From: Campylobacter concisus
GTDB taxonomy: Bacteria > Campylobacterota > Campylobacteria > Campylobacterales > Campylobacteraceae
DNA length: 64,000 bases
Assembly (NCBI RefSeq): GCF_003048615.2
Contig: NZ_CP049263.1
Location: forward strand, 1,798,001-1,862,000
Reading direction: 5' to 3'
The notes beneath the pieces are model-generated. The model had not been told where the DNA came from. It made no database searches and saw only the letters and a list, made by a program, of their open reading frames with translations. The translations under genes were made by a program, and so were the position numbers. Of the stretch, positions 23,718 through 32,397 are shown piece by piece (the first letter of the stretch is position 1; the number at the start of each line of letters is the position of its first letter).

Positions 23718-24475
23718 TGGGCTATGATATAAGCTATCACGCCATTAGCGAAGATGAAATTTCAAAGTGGTATTTTGAGGCACTTGAGCTTACAAGGGCC
23801 AGTAAGTTTGACGAGGTTTTAGCACTTGCTAGCAAGGCTGGCGTAGAGAAATTTTACGCCCAAAAGTACAAAGATACACTAAGCGCTGCGTTACAGTATG
23901 AAGACGATGAAATTTTTAACAAAACTCACGGCTTTTGTATCGCTGTCACGCAAGGTTTTTTTAGAAAGTATTTCTACACTCGTGGCAAATCGCTAAGCTC
24001 TTTGGCGCGGCAAAATGAGAAATTTAAAAACTACATCAGCAACTGGCGAGAAATTTTACCAAGTGAGTTTTTGGATAAATTTAGTGGCGAAATTTATAAT
24101 GAGATCACCGAAAACTACTGTTGTGGCGCTTATGTAAACGCTAAAAACGTAGCTAAACTAAAGGCTGACTATGAAGCAGATGGCGAGATAAAAGAGGCGA
24201 TTGATGGCTTTTACGCTCAAAATTTACCTGCATTTTTAGATGCGCTAAACTATGCATGCGAGCTAGAAATAGGCCTGCTCGAGGCCACTGAGGTCGTGGA
24301 GCCAAATCCACTTGATCTAAACAAATCAAGCTCATATTCAAATCTCTTTAACTGCGATCCAAATGGAGCTATCATCTACACACAAACTGCGATGCAGCAG
24401 ATTAGCGAGACAGTAGAGCAAGAAGAGACTGGCAAAAAGTCGATTTTTGAGAAGATAAAAGGGCTATTTAAATAA
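23717..24475 (+). CDS. Conserved hypothetical protein
   Basis: A 252-residue soluble protein starting [20 protein letters not shown]. It has an alpha-rich, acidic sequence, a Cys pair in [10 protein letters not shown] (about 136-145) and a short basic C-terminus after a predicted linker ([18 protein letters not shown], in part). No family name was recognised. The start overlaps the dehydrogenase stop (TAATG), so it is in the same operon; yajQ starts 16 bp downstream. There is no signal peptide or membrane segment. Its C-terminal amphipathic helix ([13 protein letters not shown]) could attach it to a membrane. Confidence 0.8.
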   Translation: MGYDISYHAISEDEISKWYFEALELTRASKFDEVLALASKAGVEKFYAQKYKDTLSAALQYEDDEIFNKTHGFCIAVTQGFFRKYFYTRGKSLSSLARQNEKFKNYISNWREILPSEFLDKFSGEIYNEITENYCCGAYVNAKNVAKLKADYEADGEIKEAIDGFYAQNLPAFLDALNYACELEIGLLEATEVVEPNPLDLNKSSSYSNLFNCDPNGAIIYTQTAMQQISETVEQEETGKKSIFEKIKGLFK

Positions 24476-24491
24476 ATTTGAAAGGATAAAA

Positions 24492-24989
24492 ATGGCAACC
24501 GAACATAGCTTTGATATAAGTGCCGAGGTCGATATGATGGAGGTTAAAAACGCTCTTGAGACGGCAAAAAAAGAGATCGCAGCAAGGTATGACTTTAAGG
24601 GGCTTGCGGCTGAGGTAGAGCTAAATGAAAAGGAGAAATTTATCACGCTTCTTAGCTCAAGTGACAACAAGATCGACGCGCTAAAAGATATCGTGATCTC
24701 AAAGCTCATCAAGCGTAACATCCCACCAGTAGCGATCACAGAGACAAAAAGAGAGCCAGCGAGCGGGGGAAATTTAAAGGCGACGCTAAAGCTAAATGAT
24801 ACGCTTGACGGCGAAAACTCAAAAAAGATCACCAAAGCGATCAAAGACTCAAAGATCAAAGTAAGCGCGCAGATCAGGGGCGAAGAGATCAGAGTGACAA
24901 GCAAAAGCATAGACGATCTGCAGGAGTGTATAAAGCTGGTTAGGGGGTTGAATCTAGAACTTCCGATAAGCTTTAAAAACCTAAAATAA
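24492..24989 (+). CDS. yajQ: YajQ family nucleotide-binding protein
   Basis: A 165-residue YajQ/UPF0234 protein, the standard length. Family hallmarks: [19 protein letters not shown] at the start, AARYDFKG near 36, the central [20 protein letters not shown], and the C-terminal [20 protein letters not shown]. Members bind RNA, GTP or, in Xanthomonas, cyclic di-GMP. In Campylobacter (Cj0374) the role is not established. It ends the operon that begins at 20349. A GAAAGGATAAAA ribosome site precedes the ATG. Confidence 0.95.
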   Translation: MATEHSFDISAEVDMMEVKNALETAKKEIAARYDFKGLAAEVELNEKEKFITLLSSSDNKIDALKDIVISKLIKRNIPPVAITETKREPASGGNLKATLKLNDTLDGENSKKITKAIKDSKIKVSAQIRGEEIRVTSKSIDDLQECIKLVRGLNLELPISFKNLK

Positions 24990-25317
24990 TGGCTTCTCGT
25001 GAGCGCCTTTAAATGAGCTAGAAAAATTCTCGCTGCGCAGGCTATATCGCATGTTTTCGCTTTATTATGCGTCGTTGATTTAAATTTTTGCTCGGTCATT
25101 ACCAGCTCGGTAACTCCCGTCACAAAAATTCAAATCGCCTCGCCTAATTTTGCGAAATAATTGTGCGAATTTTGTATTTAAAATTTTGCAGGATTTTGGG
25201 CTAAATTTGCGAAATTTCGCATGATTTTGTATCTAAAATTTGGCGTATTCATGGATGAAATTTCGCCTTATCGTTTTATTTAAATTTGATCTATCTAAAT
25301 TCTAAAAAGGAGTAAAA
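24990..25317. other. 328-bp intergenic region with imperfect tandem repeats and a small hairpin
   Basis: No gene was recognised. TTACC-AGCTC-GGTAA (25099-25113) is a hairpin beside a short direct repeat GCTCGGT. Two imperfect ~42-bp copies (about 25148-25190 and 25204-25244), each TTTGCGAAAT then TTTTGTAT(T/C)TAAAATTT, stand in tandem. The final bases TTCTAAAAAGGAGTAAAA hold the ribosome site of the next gene. Confidence 0.55.
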
Positions 25318-26109
25318 ATGGGCTTTTTTGAGAAAATCCTTGGTAAGCAAATAGACCTTGGTGAGCAGATGCCGATCTATTTTGTAAGTAGAGACGAAGA
25401 CTACATGCAGCGCGCATTTGAGCAAGCTCGTGAGAGCTTTAAGTATTTTTGGCGTGAGCTTTACTGGGAGCGCCGCAGGATCGCGCCAGGACTTGATTAT
25501 GCGATGGTAAAAATTTGCTTTTTAGATGTTGTAAATGGCGAAGAAGTTGGCGAGCACATGTGGGTAAATGACGTTGAATTTGACGGAGATACGATATATG
25601 GCACGCTCGTAAATGAGCCAGATAGCGTGCAAAACGTCAAAGTTGGCGATCAAATAAGCGCAAAATTTACCGATATGAGCGACTGGCTTTTTGCGATAGA
25701 TGGACGTGCTTATGGCGGCTTTAGCGTGCAGGCGATGCGCTCACGCATGCAAAAAGATGAACTAGCCGAGCATGACGCGGCTTGGGGGCTTGATTTTGGC
25801 GATTATAACGACATTTTGGTAGTTTTCGAGCAAAAAGAGCACCCAGAAAATTTGATAGAGCATCCGATGAGCAAAAATATGCGCGGCCAGGTGGAGCAGT
25901 ATATAAAAGCGCATCCAAGCATGGTCGCAGACACTGACGAGCTTGGCTTTACACAGCTTCACCACGAGGCACTTGCTGGGAATTTAACGATCGTAAATCT
26001 TTTGCTAGAAAACGGCGCAAATAAAAACGCCCGCACAAAAAGTGGCAAAACAGCGGCAGAATTTGCTAAGCAAATAGGCTGGAGCGAAATCGAAAAGGTG
26101 CTTAAATAG
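25318..26109 (+). CDS. DUF2314 domain and ankyrin repeat protein
   Basis: A 263-residue cytoplasmic protein. Residues ~20-140 match DUF2314: DYMQRAFEQARESFKYFWREL, then ERRRIAPGLDYAMVKICF, GEHMWVNDVEFDGDTIYGTL (in parts) and MSDWLF. Residues ~200-263 form one and a half ankyrin repeats (LGFTQLHHEALAGNLTIVNL, LLENGANKNARTKSGKTAAE). DUF2314 has been described in bacterial toxin-immunity and stress contexts, but the exact function is unknown. A strong AAAAAGGAGTAAAA ribosome site fixes the start. It stands alone after a repeat-bearing gap and is 29 bp from the next gene. Confidence 0.8.
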   Translation: MGFFEKILGKQIDLGEQMPIYFVSRDEDYMQRAFEQARESFKYFWRELYWERRRIAPGLDYAMVKICFLDVVNGEEVGEHMWVNDVEFDGDTIYGTLVNEPDSVQNVKVGDQISAKFTDMSDWLFAIDGRAYGGFSVQAMRSRMQKDELAEHDAAWGLDFGDYNDILVVFEQKEHPENLIEHPMSKNMRGQVEQYIKAHPSMVADTDELGFTQLHHEALAGNLTIVNLLLENGANKNARTKSGKTAAEFAKQIGWSEIEKVLK

Positions 26110-26138
26110 CATTTCGTGTAAATTTTTAGGATTTAAAT

Positions 26139-27455
26139 TTGAGTTATCAAGACATTTTAGATGAAAAAGATGAGAGCGTTAAAAACGCTAGAAAATTTAT
26201 AAATTTCTTAAAGGCAAATTTCTCAAACTGCGAGATAAGAAGCAGCAAACAAGCGCGTTTGATCACTCTTTTAAACGAAGAAAACGACCTTTTTGACAGG
26301 CTAAATAGGACAAATTACGCTGAAATTTCAAAGGAGTTAAAGGAGCTAAAAGAGCGAATTTGCTTCGTGATCTTAGACATAAAAGATGAGATTGCAAAGG
26401 ATTTTGAAGATAAAAACTATGAAATTTATAAAGGCGCAGCAAATAGCGACGAGGAGCGCCTTGAAAAGATAAAAAATGAGCTACTTTTAAACTCATTTTT
26501 TGAGAGCCGTCTTGGCGAGCATTCGGCAAATTTAAAGGCAAATTTCATAAAAGAGTGCGCTACAAATTTCTTCAAGCACTCAAATTTTATCGTCCCAGTC
26601 GTCAGCATGCTTTGCTACTTTTTGTATTTTGGCTTTGAGATCGGCTACTTTCCGAGTTTAGATAGCTCAGAGATGATATTTACAGGTATCTTGCTATTTT
26701 GCGCGACCGCGATCGTGACGGCTTTTGAGATCGCTATCTTGGTCTTTGTCTCCTACCTTTACCAAAATGACGATAAAAAGTATAAATTTAAAAAGCCGAA
26801 ATTTCTATTTTTTTATAGCTCAAATTTCATCTATTTTTTAACGCTCATCTCATTTGCCATTTTGGCCTTTGCGGCCTTCAAGCTAAACTACGGCTGGGGC
26901 GCTATTTTATCGCTACTTTTGCTCTCTTATGCTGGGGTAAATTTGGCAGTTTTCTTTAAAGATAGATCAAATTTCATCATCTATCTTTTGTCATTTCTCA
27001 TGCTTTTGCTCTTTATAATTTCGGTTGTCGTCTCAGAAAATGGCAGATTTTTAGCACTTTGGATACTCTTTTGCTCGTTTATGCTCTCTTTTATGCTGGG
27101 CGTTGCGAGCATCAAAGAGACAAAGGATTTTTCATTTCTTTTTTACGCTGCGCTTTCGCTTATGATCGTTTCAAACTCGCTTTTGTTTATCAAATACACA
27201 GCAAAAACCTTTAATATAGGCGATGTGGATTATAAATTTTTACTTGTGGATAAAAGTGCGTTAAAAGCGCTACCTAGCTCACTTTGTGAGGCAAAAGACA
27301 AAGAGCAAACGCCTTGCGAGATAGATGAAAAAGCGGTTAAAATTTATAATGTGAAGTCGCTTTGTAATATCGGTAAATTTTACTACTTGCAGACAAAAGA
27401 CGGAGTGAAATTTGAGCTTGACTCAAGCAAGGTCATCTCAAGAGTAAAAGAGTAA
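26139..27455 (+). CDS. Polytopic membrane protein of unknown function
   Basis: A 438-residue protein that appears to start at TTG (26139), with TTTTAGGA 8-9 nt upstream. An N-terminal ~145-residue cytoplasmic, coiled-coil-like part (ISKELKELKERICFVILDIK) is followed by about eight membrane helices between ~150 and ~365 (FIVPVVSMLCYFLYFGFEIGY; LLFCATAIVTAFEIAILVFV). A soluble C-terminal domain with Cys-containing segments (SLCEAKDKEQTPCEIDE; SLCNIGKFYYLQTKDG) ends it. No family was recognised. It is followed by an AT hairpin that could terminate the transcript. Confidence 0.7.
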   Translation: MSYQDILDEKDESVKNARKFINFLKANFSNCEIRSSKQARLITLLNEENDLFDRLNRTNYAEISKELKELKERICFVILDIKDEIAKDFEDKNYEIYKGAANSDEERLEKIKNELLLNSFFESRLGEHSANLKANFIKECATNFFKHSNFIVPVVSMLCYFLYFGFEIGYFPSLDSSEMIFTGILLFCATAIVTAFEIAILVFVSYLYQNDDKKYKFKKPKFLFFYSSNFIYFLTLISFAILAFAAFKLNYGWGAILSLLLLSYAGVNLAVFFKDRSNFIIYLLSFLMLLLFIISVVVSENGRFLALWILFCSFMLSFMLGVASIKETKDFSFLFYAALSLMIVSNSLLFIKYTAKTFNIGDVDYKFLLVDKSALKALPSSLCEAKDKEQTPCEIDEKAVKIYNVKSLCNIGKFYYLQTKDGVKFELDSSKVISRVKE

Positions 27456-27533
27456 GTAGGCTAAAGCTTAAATTTATAGAGCAAAAGCGAGCTAGATATG
27501 TAAAAATCGCAGGTTTGTAAAAATAGAAAATTT

Positions 27534-27556
27534 AAAAAATGATCGCATTTTTTACT
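27534..27556 (+). terminator. AT-rich hairpin, weak terminator candidate
   Basis: AAAAAATG (27534-27541) and CATTTTTT (27546-27553) form an 8-bp stem with loop ATCG in the 191-bp gap before the radical-SAM gene. Low GC makes it weak. Confidence 0.35.
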
Positions 27557-27646
27557 CAAAATTTACGTTAATGCAAGGCTAAATTTATTAAAATTTGGCT
27601 ATCCTAATGGACTAAATTAAAACTAACTTATTTAAGGCGATTAATT

Positions 27647-29011
27647 ATGATTTTTAAAAATATTGTTGAGAGTTTTGCTGTAAATTACGCTCATAATTCT
27701 ATACAAAAATCGCTATATAACGAATTTAACATAGACATTTTAAACACGACTTACACCAAAACTCCAAAAAAAGACAAAAAATATATGCTCTACGCTCACG
27801 TGCCATTTTGTCACACATTTTGCCCGTATTGCTCGTTTCACAAGTATCATTACGAGCAGGAGCTTGCGAAAATTTACTTTGAAAATTTACGCGAGGAGAT
27901 GAGGCAGATAAAAGAGGCTGGCTTTGACTTTACGTCGCTTTATGTGGGCGGTGGCACGACGCTTATAAACGAGCCAGAGCTTGAAAAAACGCTAAAACTC
28001 GCAAAAGATCTCTTTAGCATAGAGGATGTCTCAGCAGAGAGCGACCCAAACCACATCTCGCCAGAGAGTTTGAGCCGTTTTGATGGGCTCATCAACCGCT
28101 TAAGCGTAGGCGTGCAAAGCTTTGATGACGAGACTTTAAAAAGAGTTGGCAGATACGATAAATTTGGCTCGGCTGAGGAGACAAAAAGAAAGCTTGAGCA
28201 GGCTATCGGCAAGATACCAGTCATCAGCTTAGATCTCATCTTTAACCTACCAAATCAGACAAAAGAGCAGCTAATAAACGACATAAACGTCGCAAAATCG
28301 ATCTCTCCGCAGCAAATCACCTTCTATCCGCTAATGAAATCAGAACTAACAAGAGAGAACATCGCTCGCGCACTAGGTGTCTCAAACGTCGATAATGAGC
28401 GCGAATTTTACGAGATCATCGTGAGCGAATTTGATAAAGGTGGCTACAGGCAAAGTAACGCTTGGGCATTTTCAAACGAAAAAAGCGCAGACCTTCGCGA
28501 CGAATATGTAGGCTCAAATTTAGAGTACGTGGGCGTTGGTAGCGGGGCATTTAGCTTCCTTGACGGCCAGCTTGTGATAAATGCCTTTAACCTACTTGAC
28601 TACGGCAGAAAGGTCAAAGATAGACAAAGCCCAGTCATCGCAAAATGCGCATTTAGCAAAAAAGAGCGACTAAAATATACATTTTTAACAAGGCTTTTTG
28701 ACGGTGCTGTGGATATCAAAGCCTACAACGAGCAAAACAACGCAAATATCAACAAAGACCTATTTGTCGAGCTTAGCTTGCTAAAACTTGTAAATGCGAT
28801 CTATGAAGAAAATGGTGTTATCAAGCCAACATTTTTTGGCAAATATATCTGTGTCGTGCTCATGCGCGACTTCTACGCTGGCATGGACAAGGTGCGCGCG
28901 ATATTTAAGGATGACGCGAAGATCAAGCGCAGCAAGGTGCTTCACATCATGAGTGAAAATACCGAGCAAAAATTTGATCAAAACATCATCCAGCCACGTG
29001 CTGCCATGTAA
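27647..29011 (+). CDS. Radical SAM HemN/HutW-like protein
   Basis: A 454-residue radical SAM enzyme of the coproporphyrinogen III oxidase-like group. The [4Fe-4S] motif is CHTFCPYCSFHKY (C-x3-C-x2-C, about 62-74), preceded by YAHVPFC. Other family marks are LYVGGGTTLIN (GGT box), NRLSVGVQSFDDETLKRVGR and DLIFNLPNQT. A C-terminal HemN-like domain with YVGVGSGAFSFLDG follows. Close relatives include true HemN, heme chaperone HemW and heme-degrading ChuW/HutW; the extra C-terminal region and lack of a hem context favour the last group. Its stop and the ATG of the ABC exporter share bases (TAATG), so the two genes are translationally coupled. Confidence 0.8.
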   Translation: MIFKNIVESFAVNYAHNSIQKSLYNEFNIDILNTTYTKTPKKDKKYMLYAHVPFCHTFCPYCSFHKYHYEQELAKIYFENLREEMRQIKEAGFDFTSLYVGGGTTLINEPELEKTLKLAKDLFSIEDVSAESDPNHISPESLSRFDGLINRLSVGVQSFDDETLKRVGRYDKFGSAEETKRKLEQAIGKIPVISLDLIFNLPNQTKEQLINDINVAKSISPQQITFYPLMKSELTRENIARALGVSNVDNEREFYEIIVSEFDKGGYRQSNAWAFSNEKSADLRDEYVGSNLEYVGVGSGAFSFLDGQLVINAFNLLDYGRKVKDRQSPVIAKCAFSKKERLKYTFLTRLFDGAVDIKAYNEQNNANINKDLFVELSLLKLVNAIYEENGVIKPTFFGKYICVVLMRDFYAGMDKVRAIFKDDAKIKRSKVLHIMSENTEQKFDQNIIQPRAAM

Positions 29012-30645
29012 TGCTTGCGAATTTAATAAAAAGCAATCTTTTTTCAATAATAAAAATAGTGATCCTGACGCTTGTCTTTAGTGGGCTTGGCGTCTGGACG
29101 CTCTCTTTTATCAACAACGAACTTGTAAATTTAAAAGAATTTAACGCCTTTGTAGCGGTTAAATTTATAGTTGTTTTGCTTCTCTTTTTTCTAAGCGCCA
29201 TCGCTGCAAACATCTCGCTCACAAATTTCGGACATAAATTTATCTACGAGCTTAGATATCAAAGTGTAAAGCAAATTTTAGACACGCCAAATAGCGTGAT
29301 AAACGAGATCGGCAAGGCAAAGATCATAGCAAGTCTAAACAATGACATAAAGACGATCACATTTGCATTTATGAGCGCTACTGGCTTCATACAAAGCCTA
29401 GTTTTCATCATCTGTGCGAGCATCTATCTTTGCGTGATCGCGCCAAAAGTTTTTATATTTAGCGCCGTTTGGATCGGTGCGACACTTTTTATAAACACGC
29501 TTTTTATGAAGAAAATTCACTTCTATTTTAAAGATTCAAGGACGCAAGATGACGCGCTGCAAAGGCACTACGACGACATCGTTGAGGGGCACAGAGAGCT
29601 TAGCCTAAACAGAGAAAGAGCGCAAATTTGCTTTGATGAGCTAAATTTGACAGGCGATAAGAAGCGACAAAGCATGGTAAAAGCCGACGTATTTCACGCA
29701 CTAAGTGATAATTTCACAAACGTGATGCTCCTTGGCTCGGTTGGACTTTGCGTATTTTTGTGCGTGGCATTTGGCTGGGCGAGCCTGCAAACAGCACTTA
29801 GCATAAGCCTTACGATACTATTTTTAAGAGGCTCATTTATGAGCATGGTTGGCTCCATACCAGCCGCACTTAGCGCAAAGGTGAGCTTAGAAAAGATCAT
29901 GAGTTTAAATTTAAATGAATTTAAAGAAGGCTTTAAATTTGATGATAGCCTAAGCGATGAGTGGCAAAGCATCAGGCTAAAGGATATAAATTTCAACTAC
30001 GACCACGGCAAATTTAGCCTAAATGATGTAAATTTAGAGATCAAACGCGGCGAGATAACATTTATCATCGGTAAAAATGGCAGCGGCAAAAGCACGCTTA
30101 TAAACATTCTTTGCGGACTTATCCGTCCAAGCAGCGGTGAAATTTACCTTGATAGCACAAAGATAGATGAGGCAAATTTACAAAGCTATCAAGCCAAGAT
30201 AAGTGCCATCTTTGCTGATTTTTATCTATTTTCGCAAACACTCTCTCATGAAGGCTTTGCCAGCCAAAGCGATATAGATGAACTTTTAGCTCTGCTTGAG
30301 ATCGATAAAAAGGTAAGTGTCATTGATAATAAACTTAGCACCACGCAGCTCTCAACCGGTCAGAGAAAGCGCCTAAGCCTGCTAATAGCCATATTAGAGC
30401 GCCGCTCTATCCTTATCCTCGATGAGTGGGCGGCCGATCAAGACCCGCTATTTAAACGTAAATTTTACAAAGAAATTTTGCCGTTTTTACAAAGCAAGGG
30501 TGTGAGCGTCATCGCCGTAAGCCACGATGATAGCTACTTTGACGTGGCAACTAGGATCATTTTAGTAAAAGATGGCTTTGTGCGTGAGCTTGATGAGGCT
30601 GAGCGCATAAGTGCTGCAAAAGACGCCGTTGAGAAGATAAAATAA
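29011..30645 (+). CDS. PvdE/YojI-type ABC exporter (fused permease-ATPase)
   Basis: A 544-residue half transporter: five or six membrane helices in residues 1-290, then an ATPase domain. Walker A is IIGKNGSGKST (about 351-361), the signature is LSTGQRKRLSLL, Walker B is ILILDEWAADQDP, and the H-loop is VIAVSHDD. The sequences LSTGQRKRL and DEWAADQDPLFKRKFY are hallmarks of the cyclic-peptide/siderophore exporter group (PvdE, SyrD, YojI). Coupling to the radical SAM gene suggests a shared substrate, such as a heme breakdown product or a modified peptide, but none is visible. A C. jejuni relative (Cj1587c) lies near its nuo operon too. Confidence 0.85.
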   Translation: MLANLIKSNLFSIIKIVILTLVFSGLGVWTLSFINNELVNLKEFNAFVAVKFIVVLLLFFLSAIAANISLTNFGHKFIYELRYQSVKQILDTPNSVINEIGKAKIIASLNNDIKTITFAFMSATGFIQSLVFIICASIYLCVIAPKVFIFSAVWIGATLFINTLFMKKIHFYFKDSRTQDDALQRHYDDIVEGHRELSLNRERAQICFDELNLTGDKKRQSMVKADVFHALSDNFTNVMLLGSVGLCVFLCVAFGWASLQTALSISLTILFLRGSFMSMVGSIPAALSAKVSLEKIMSLNLNEFKEGFKFDDSLSDEWQSIRLKDINFNYDHGKFSLNDVNLEIKRGEITFIIGKNGSGKSTLINILCGLIRPSSGEIYLDSTKIDEANLQSYQAKISAIFADFYLFSQTLSHEGFASQSDIDELLALLEIDKKVSVIDNKLSTTQLSTGQRKRLSLLIAILERRSILILDEWAADQDPLFKRKFYKEILPFLQSKGVSVIAVSHDDSYFDVATRIILVKDGFVRELDEAERISAAKDAVEKIK

Positions 30646-30721
30646 GAGTATTTTTTACACAAAAAGAGATTTGAGTGCGCTACTCTTGAGCTATTTCAAG
30701 ATCAAATAAATTTAAATTTAG

Positions 30722-30727
30722 TAGAAT
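30722..30727 (+). promoter_or_regulatory. Candidate -10 box of the nuo operon
   Basis: TAGAAT lies in a T/A-rich 107-bp gap, 25 bp before the nuoA start, followed by AAAAAAGGCGAAGT as ribosome site. No clear -35 box. Confidence 0.35.
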
Positions 30728-30752
30728 TTTCAAAAATTAAAAAAGGCGAAGT

Positions 30753-31142
30753 ATGTCACACTCAGAGCTTGACAGCACCTATCTTGGCGCTTTTATCATA
30801 CTTTTGTTAGCTACTTGTTCGTTTAGCTTGATAACATTTTTATCTTCAAAGATAAGCAAAAAGCTAGCCAACCGCAACACCGAGCGCCTAAAAGTTGGCT
30901 TTTACGAGTGCGGACCGACAACCGTAAAACAGCCAAATAAGATAAATATCCACTACTTTTTTTATGGAATTTTATTTATTTTATTTGACGTTGAGGTCAT
31001 TTTTATGTATCCGTGGGCGGTGGATTTTAGGCTGCTTGGGCTATTTGGGCTAATAGAAATGCTGCTTTTTGTGGCGATCTTACTCATCGGCTTTGCCTAC
31101 GCTTGGCAAAAAGGAGTCTTTAAATGGCAAAGCATCAGATAA
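30753..31142 (+). CDS. nuoA: Complex I subunit NuoA
   Basis: A 129-residue inner-membrane subunit with three hydrophobic segments. The family motif YECGPT (here in [10 protein letters not shown]) and [20 protein letters not shown] are clear. It is the first gene of the nuo operon. NuoA lies at the interface between membrane and peripheral arms of complex I, near the quinone site. Its end overlaps the start of nuoB by 19 bp. Confidence 0.95.
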   Translation: MSHSELDSTYLGAFIILLLATCSFSLITFLSSKISKKLANRNTERLKVGFYECGPTTVKQPNKINIHYFFYGILFILFDVEVIFMYPWAVDFRLLGLFGLIEMLLFVAILLIGFAYAWQKGVFKWQSIR

Positions 31143-31636
31143 ACTACGCTGCAAATGGCGGTCTGCCAGTAGTTTTAACAACCGTTGATAAGCTCGTGCA
31201 GTGGGGCAGGAGCAACTCGCTTTGGGCGCTTAGCTACGGGCTTGCATGCTGTGCGATCGAGATGATGGCGAGTGGCGCTAGCAGATATGACTTTGATAGA
31301 TTTGGTACTATATTTCGCGCTAGTCCAAGGCACTCAGAGGTGATGATCATAGCTGGCACGCTAACTAAAAAGCACGCTGAATTTACAAGGCGTTTGTATG
31401 ACCAGATGCCTGAGCCAAAGTGGGTCATCTCGATGGGTAGCTGCGCAAACACTGGCGGTATGTTTAACACCTATTCAACCGTTCAAGGCGTAGACCGCAT
31501 AATCCCAGTCGATATCTACATCCCAGGCTGTGCCCCGCGCCCAGAGACACTTCAGTATGCACTTATGATGCTACAAAAAAAGATAAGAAAACAAAGTGCA
31601 TTTAGGGCGCAAAAGCCAAGAAAGCTTGAGATATGA
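31124..31636 (+). CDS. nuoB: Complex I subunit NuoB
   Basis: A 170-residue peripheral subunit that holds the terminal iron-sulfur cluster N2. Ligands are seen in [10 protein letters not shown] (tandem Cys), [11 protein letters not shown] and [10 protein letters not shown]. It passes electrons to the quinone. Start chosen at the ATG after AAAAAGGAGTCTTTAA, which lies within nuoA. It overlaps nuoC by 4 bp. Confidence 0.96.
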   Translation: MAKHQINYAANGGLPVVLTTVDKLVQWGRSNSLWALSYGLACCAIEMMASGASRYDFDRFGTIFRASPRHSEVMIIAGTLTKKHAEFTRRLYDQMPEPKWVISMGSCANTGGMFNTYSTVQGVDRIIPVDIYIPGCAPRPETLQYALMMLQKKIRKQSAFRAQKPRKLEI

Positions 31637-32397
31637 GAGAGTATAAGCCAAAAAACGACCTGCAAAAAAAGCAGTACTACAGCGAGAAATTTTATATCGC
31701 CAAACAGACGCCAAAAGAAGCAGTAAGTGGCTCTAAATTTGACGAAGAGCTGGCTGTTTTAGAGCAAAGCGGAGTGCAAATTTTATCTAGCTACGTGGAG
31801 TTTGACCAACTTGTTCTCTACGTAAATTCAAGTGAAAATTTTAAAGCGCTTGAAGCGTTAAAAGGCTTTGGCTACGAGCAGCTTTGTGAGCTTGCAGCAA
31901 TTGATTATATAGCGCAAAAAGGTGGATATGAGGTCTTTTATCAGCTTTTAAGTGTTAGCAAAAATAGGCGCGCACGAGTAAAGTGCTTTGTCAAAAAGGA
32001 TGAAATGCTAAAAAGCGTCTGCGAGCTTTATAAAAGCGCAAACTGGGCGGAGCGTGAGATGTATGATCTAAGCGGTGTTTTAATCAAAGATCATCCAAAT
32101 TTAAAGCGCCTCATCATGCCTGATGACTGGAACTCGCACCCACTACTAAAAAGCTATCCGCTAGTTGGCGACGAGGCTGCTAAATGGTACGAGGTAGATA
32201 AAATTTTTGGGCGTGAATTTAGAGAGCAGATCGGCGAAGAGAACCGCGACCCAGCCTTTGTCGATGAGAAAGATACCTTTGGATTTTCAAGAGTGTTTGA
32301 CGAAAATGAAGACTACGAGTATCAAGAAGAAGGCGGCGTGAGATTTGTCAAAAAGGCTAAATTTAACCAAAGCCAGATAGTAAAGGAAAGACCTTGA
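31633..32397 (+). CDS. nuoC: Complex I subunit NuoC
   Basis: A 254-residue protein with the complex I 30-kDa signature [20 protein letters not shown] (about 137-156) then [13 protein letters not shown]. The N-terminal ~45 residues are extra compared with short homologues, and the C-terminal ~50 residues are an acidic extension. It forms part of the peripheral arm with NuoD. In this organism NuoC and NuoD remain separate proteins, unlike the fused NuoCD of E. coli. It overlaps both neighbours by 4 bp. Confidence 0.94.
   Translation: MREYKPKNDLQKKQYYSEKFYIAKQTPKEAVSGSKFDEELAVLEQSGVQILSSYVEFDQLVLYVNSSENFKALEALKGFGYEQLCELAAIDYIAQKGGYEVFYQLLSVSKNRRARVKCFVKKDEMLKSVCELYKSANWAEREMYDLSGVLIKDHPNLKRLIMPDDWNSHPLLKSYPLVGDEAAKWYEVDKIFGREFREQIGEENRDPAFVDEKDTFGFSRVFDENEDYEYQEEGGVRFVKKAKFNQSQIVKERP

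Noticed and set aside
24464-25123. Minus-strand open frame of 219 codons covering yajQ
   Set aside because: Most of it is antisense to yajQ, which has all family motifs; the composition (Ser/Phe/Leu-rich) is that of a shadow frame. Only the part beyond yajQ was kept as a question.
30646-30752. Possible tRNA or small RNA before nuoA
   Set aside because: No cloverleaf or conserved T-arm (GTTCGA-like) sequence; the gap is explained as a promoter region.
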